DNA from: an uncultured Eubacteriales bacterium
GTDB lineage: Bacteria > Bacillota > Clostridia > Oscillospirales > Oscillospiraceae
Length of the DNA: 8,068 nucleotides
NCBI GenBank assembly: GCA_900313295.1
Contig: OMQS01000007.1
Span: 1 to 8,068, forward strand
Direction of reading: 5' to 3'
The notes under the pieces were generated by a model. The model made no database searches. It had not been told where the DNA came from and worked only from the letters and a program-made list of their open reading frames with translations. The translations under genes and the position numbers were made by a program. Shown here piece by piece: positions 6,157 through 8,068 of the stretch. The stretch's first letter is position 1. Every line of letters begins with the position of its first letter.

Positions 6157-6168
6157 GAACATTTGTTT
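6157..6168. promoter_or_regulatory. Candidate LexA (SOS) box of uvrB
   Basis: GAACATTTGTTT matches the Gram-positive LexA core GAAC-N4-GTTC at 7 of 8 fixed positions. It lies 11 bases upstream of the predicted uvrB -35 and overlaps an alternative -35 (TTGTTT, 6163-6168). uvrB is a classical SOS gene in Bacillus and many Firmicutes, so the context is right. The outer CG/CG bases of the full consensus are absent, which lowers confidence. Confidence 0.5.
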
Positions 6169-6179
6169 TAAAATTCTTA

Positions 6180-6207
6180 TTTACATATTTTATAAATGTG
6201 GTACAAT
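6180..6207 (+). promoter_or_regulatory. Promoter of uvrB
   Basis: TTTACA (6180-6185), 16 bases, then TACAAT (6202-6207), with a TGn extension (6199-6201), make a good extended -10 promoter in an A/T-rich island (about 6141-6215). The start would be near 6214, immediately before the 11-bp tandem repeat. A weaker alternative is TTGTTT (6163-6168) with TATTTT (6186-6191). Confidence 0.65.
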
Positions 6208-6215
6208 GATAAGAT

Positions 6216-6259
6216 ACCATGCTCTTACCATGCTATTACCATGCTATTACCATGCTATG
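6216..6259 (+). repeat. 11-bp tandem repeat, four copies, in the uvrB leader
   Basis: Four head-to-tail units of ACCATGCTATT occupy 6216-6226, 6227-6237, 6238-6248 and 6249-6259. Unit 1 has C for A at position 9 and unit 4 ends in G instead of T; the middle two are identical. The array begins at the predicted transcription start and ends 11 bases before the GGAG of the uvrB ribosome site. It is therefore probably transcribed into the 5' leader. Confidence 0.9.
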
Positions 6260-6281
6260 AAACGATTACAGGAGAAAATGT

Positions 6282-8068
6282 ATGCCAAGGTTCAAAGTCG
6301 TGTCTGAATATACCCCCTCCGGCGACCAGCCCCAGGCCATTGAAAAGCTGGCGGAGGGGCTGGAAAACGGCCTGCGCCAACAGGTGCTGCTGGGCGTCAC
6401 CGGCAGCGGAAAGACCTACACCATGGCCAAGGTCATTGAGAAGGTGCAGCGGCCGACGCTGGTGCTGGCGCACAACAAGACGCTGGCGGCGCAGCTGTGC
6501 GAGGAGTTTCGGGAGTTTTTTCCGGAAAACGCAGTGGAATACTTCGTGTCTTACTACGACTATTATCAGCCGGAGGCGTATATCGCCCACACGGACACTT
6601 TTATTGAAAAAGACGCGTCCATCAACGCGGAGATCGAGCGGCTGCGCCACAGCGCCACGGCGGCACTCTTTGAGCGGCGGGACGTGATCGTGGTGGCATC
6701 GGTTTCGTGTATTTACGGGCTGGGCGACCCCATCGACTACGCCAACATGGTCATTTCCCTGCGGCAGGGGAAGGAATATTCCAGAGAGCAGCTGCTGCGA
6801 AAGCTGGTGGAGATCCGCTATGAGCGGAACGACATCGCCTTTGAACGCAATATGTTTCGGGTGCGGGGGGACACGGTGGAGATATACCCCGTGTACGCCA
6901 ACGGGTACGCCATTCGGGTGGAGTATTTCGGGGACGAAGTGGATCGCATCAGCGAGTTTAACCCCGTGACGGGACAGGCGCAGCGCATCATAGATCACGT
7001 GGCTATTTACCCCGCCAGCCACTATGTGACCACCAAGGAGAAAATGGCGCGGGCTACGGAGGAAATTGAAAAAGAACTGGCGGAGCGGAAGAAGTATTTT
7101 GAAGATAGCGGCAAGCTCATTGAGGCACAGCGCATTGACCAGCGCACCCGCTACGACGTGGAGATGATGCGGGAGCTGGGCTACTGCACGGGCATTGAGA
7201 ATTACAGCAGGGTCATCTCCGGACGGGAGCCGGGATCGCCGCCCATGACGCTGCTGGACTATTTTCCGGAGGACTTTGTGCTGTTTGTGGACGAGAGCCA
7301 TGTGACGCTGCCTCAGGTGCGAGCCATGTATAACGGCGACCGCGCCAGAAAAGAGAGCCTGGTGAACTACGGGTTCCGGCTGCCCTGCGCCTTTGACAAC
7401 CGGCCGCTGAAATTTGAGGAGTTCGAGGAGCGGTTCCGGCAGGCAGTGTTTGTGTCCGCCACGCCGGGGGACTACGAAAAGGACGGCGCCGACCAGATCG
7501 TGGAGCAGGTGATCCGGCCCACGGGCCTGCTGGATCCCCGGGTGGAGGTGCGGCCTGTGAACGGCCAGATCGACGATCTGGTGGAGGAGATCCGCGTGCG
7601 GGCGCAGCGGGACGAGCGGGTGCTGGTGACCACCCTCACCAAGCGCATGGCGGAGGATCTCACCGACCACATGAAGGGGCTGGGTCTGCGGGTGCGGTAT
7701 ATGCACTCGGACATTGCCACCATTGAGCGGATGGAGCTGATCCGCGATCTGCGGCTGGGCGAATTTGACGTGCTGGTGGGCATCAACCTGCTGCGGGAGG
7801 GACTTGACCTGCCGGAGGTGTCCATGGTGGCCATTTTGGACGCCGACAAGGAGGGCTTCTTGCGCAGCGAGACCAGCCTTATCCAGACCATTGGCCGAGC
7901 GGCGCGAAATGCCGAGGGGTTGGTGGTGCTGTATGCGGACACCGTTACCCCGTCCATGAAGGCGGCTATCACGGAGACGGAGCGCCGCCGGAAAAAGCAG
8001 GACGAGTACAACAAAGCCCACGGCATCGTGCCCAGGACCATACGCAAGAGCGTGCGGAAGGTGCTGGA
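6282..8068 (+). CDS. uvrB: Excinuclease ABC subunit UvrB, partial
   Basis: The first 595 codons are present without interruption; the gene runs off the right edge. UvrB is normally about 655-670 residues, so essentially only the C-terminal UVR domain that contacts UvrC is missing. UvrB takes DNA handed over by UvrA, verifies the lesion with its ATPase and recruits UvrC in cytoplasmic nucleotide excision repair. Visible features: Walker A GVTGSGKT (38-45); the beta-hairpin region [12 protein letters not shown] (89-100) whose tyrosines clamp [16 protein letters not shown] (138-150); Walker B-like DESH (337-340); VSATPGDYE (391-399); and helicase motif [11 protein letters not shown] (535-543). 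The ATG at 6282 has AGGAG 7 bases upstream. Another ATG at 6278 is in a different frame that stops soon. No uvrA is in view; in many Firmicutes it follows uvrB. SOS control is suggested by the site at 6157-6168. Confidence 0.97.
   Translation, partial: MPRFKVVSEYTPSGDQPQAIEKLAEGLENGLRQQVLLGVTGSGKTYTMAKVIEKVQRPTLVLAHNKTLAAQLCEEFREFFPENAVEYFVSYYDYYQPEAYIAHTDTFIEKDASINAEIERLRHSATAALFERRDVIVVASVSCIYGLGDPIDYANMVISLRQGKEYSREQLLRKLVEIRYERNDIAFERNMFRVRGDTVEIYPVYANGYAIRVEYFGDEVDRISEFNPVTGQAQRIIDHVAIYPASHYVTTKEKMARATEEIEKELAERKKYFEDSGKLIEAQRIDQRTRYDVEMMRELGYCTGIENYSRVISGREPGSPPMTLLDYFPEDFVLFVDESHVTLPQVRAMYNGDRARKESLVNYGFRLPCAFDNRPLKFEEFEERFRQAVFVSATPGDYEKDGADQIVEQVIRPTGLLDPRVEVRPVNGQIDDLVEEIRVRAQRDERVLVTTLTKRMAEDLTDHMKGLGLRVRYMHSDIATIERMELIRDLRLGEFDVLVGINLLREGLDLPEVSMVAILDADKEGFLRSETSLIQTIGRAARNAEGLVVLYADTVTPSMKAAITETERRRKKQDEYNKAHGIVPRTIRKSVRKVL

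Noticed and set aside
6216..6259. Tandem array considered as a CRISPR remnant
   Set aside because: The units are 11 bp and directly abutting with no spacers; no cas gene is present.
6207..6307. Short upstream ORFs starting within or before the 11-bp repeat
   Set aside because: None has a ribosome binding site and the AUGs come from the repeat unit itself. I keep the repeat as a finding but do not call peptides.
6255..8021. 588-codon open frame on the minus strand opposite uvrB
   Set aside because: His/Leu/Val-rich antisense reading without motifs; UvrB motifs are continuous on the plus strand.

Overview
The window looks like ordinary chromosome from a GC-rich anaerobic member of the Clostridia, probably a gut Oscillospiraceae/Ruminococcaceae relative. 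The evidence is a trimeric, flavin-containing [FeFe]-hydrogenase operon, strong AGGAGG-type ribosome binding sites, sigma-A-like promoters, a LexA-box-like site of the Gram-positive type, and dispersed intergenic repeats of a kind common in these genomes. The taxonomic call is inference. I see no phage, insertion sequence, CRISPR array, tRNA or rRNA.

Minus-strand half (1-4982). A hydrogenase operon reads leftward as hydC (4982-4494), hydB (4497-2602) and hydA (2598-895). hydC and hydB overlap by ATGA, and hydB and hydA are 3 bases apart. The operon ends at a hairpin (838-883). Downstream on the same strand, with its own promoter (696-724), is a coenzyme F420-0:glutamate ligase (CofE)-like gene that runs off the left edge. 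HydC and HydB carry the [2Fe-2S], FMN and NAD(P) modules. HydA carries the Fe-S wire and the H-cluster. Together they should form a cytoplasmic HydABC complex that couples H2 to both ferredoxin and a pyridine nucleotide (electron bifurcation/confurcation). Two residues of the HydB nucleotide site differ from classical NADH enzymes in a way that suggests NADP(H).

Divergent intergenic region (4983-5261). It holds the leftward hyd promoter, with a Rex-operator-like palindrome over its -35, and the rightward radC promoter.

Plus-strand half (5262-8068). radC (JAB/MPN-domain protein) ends in a strong terminator (5951-5975). A 348-base gap (5934-6281) follows, with that terminator, two dispersed repeats, a LexA-box-like site, a promoter and an unusual 11-bp tandem repeat in the presumed 5' leader. 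Then comes uvrB, the excision-repair damage-recognition subunit, which runs off the right edge after 595 codons.

The genes belong to known families and I do not see a wholly new system. The points most worth following are the HydB cofactor-site substitutions, the candidate Rex and LexA operators, the tandem repeat in front of uvrB, and the CofE-like gene in a lineage not known for F420.
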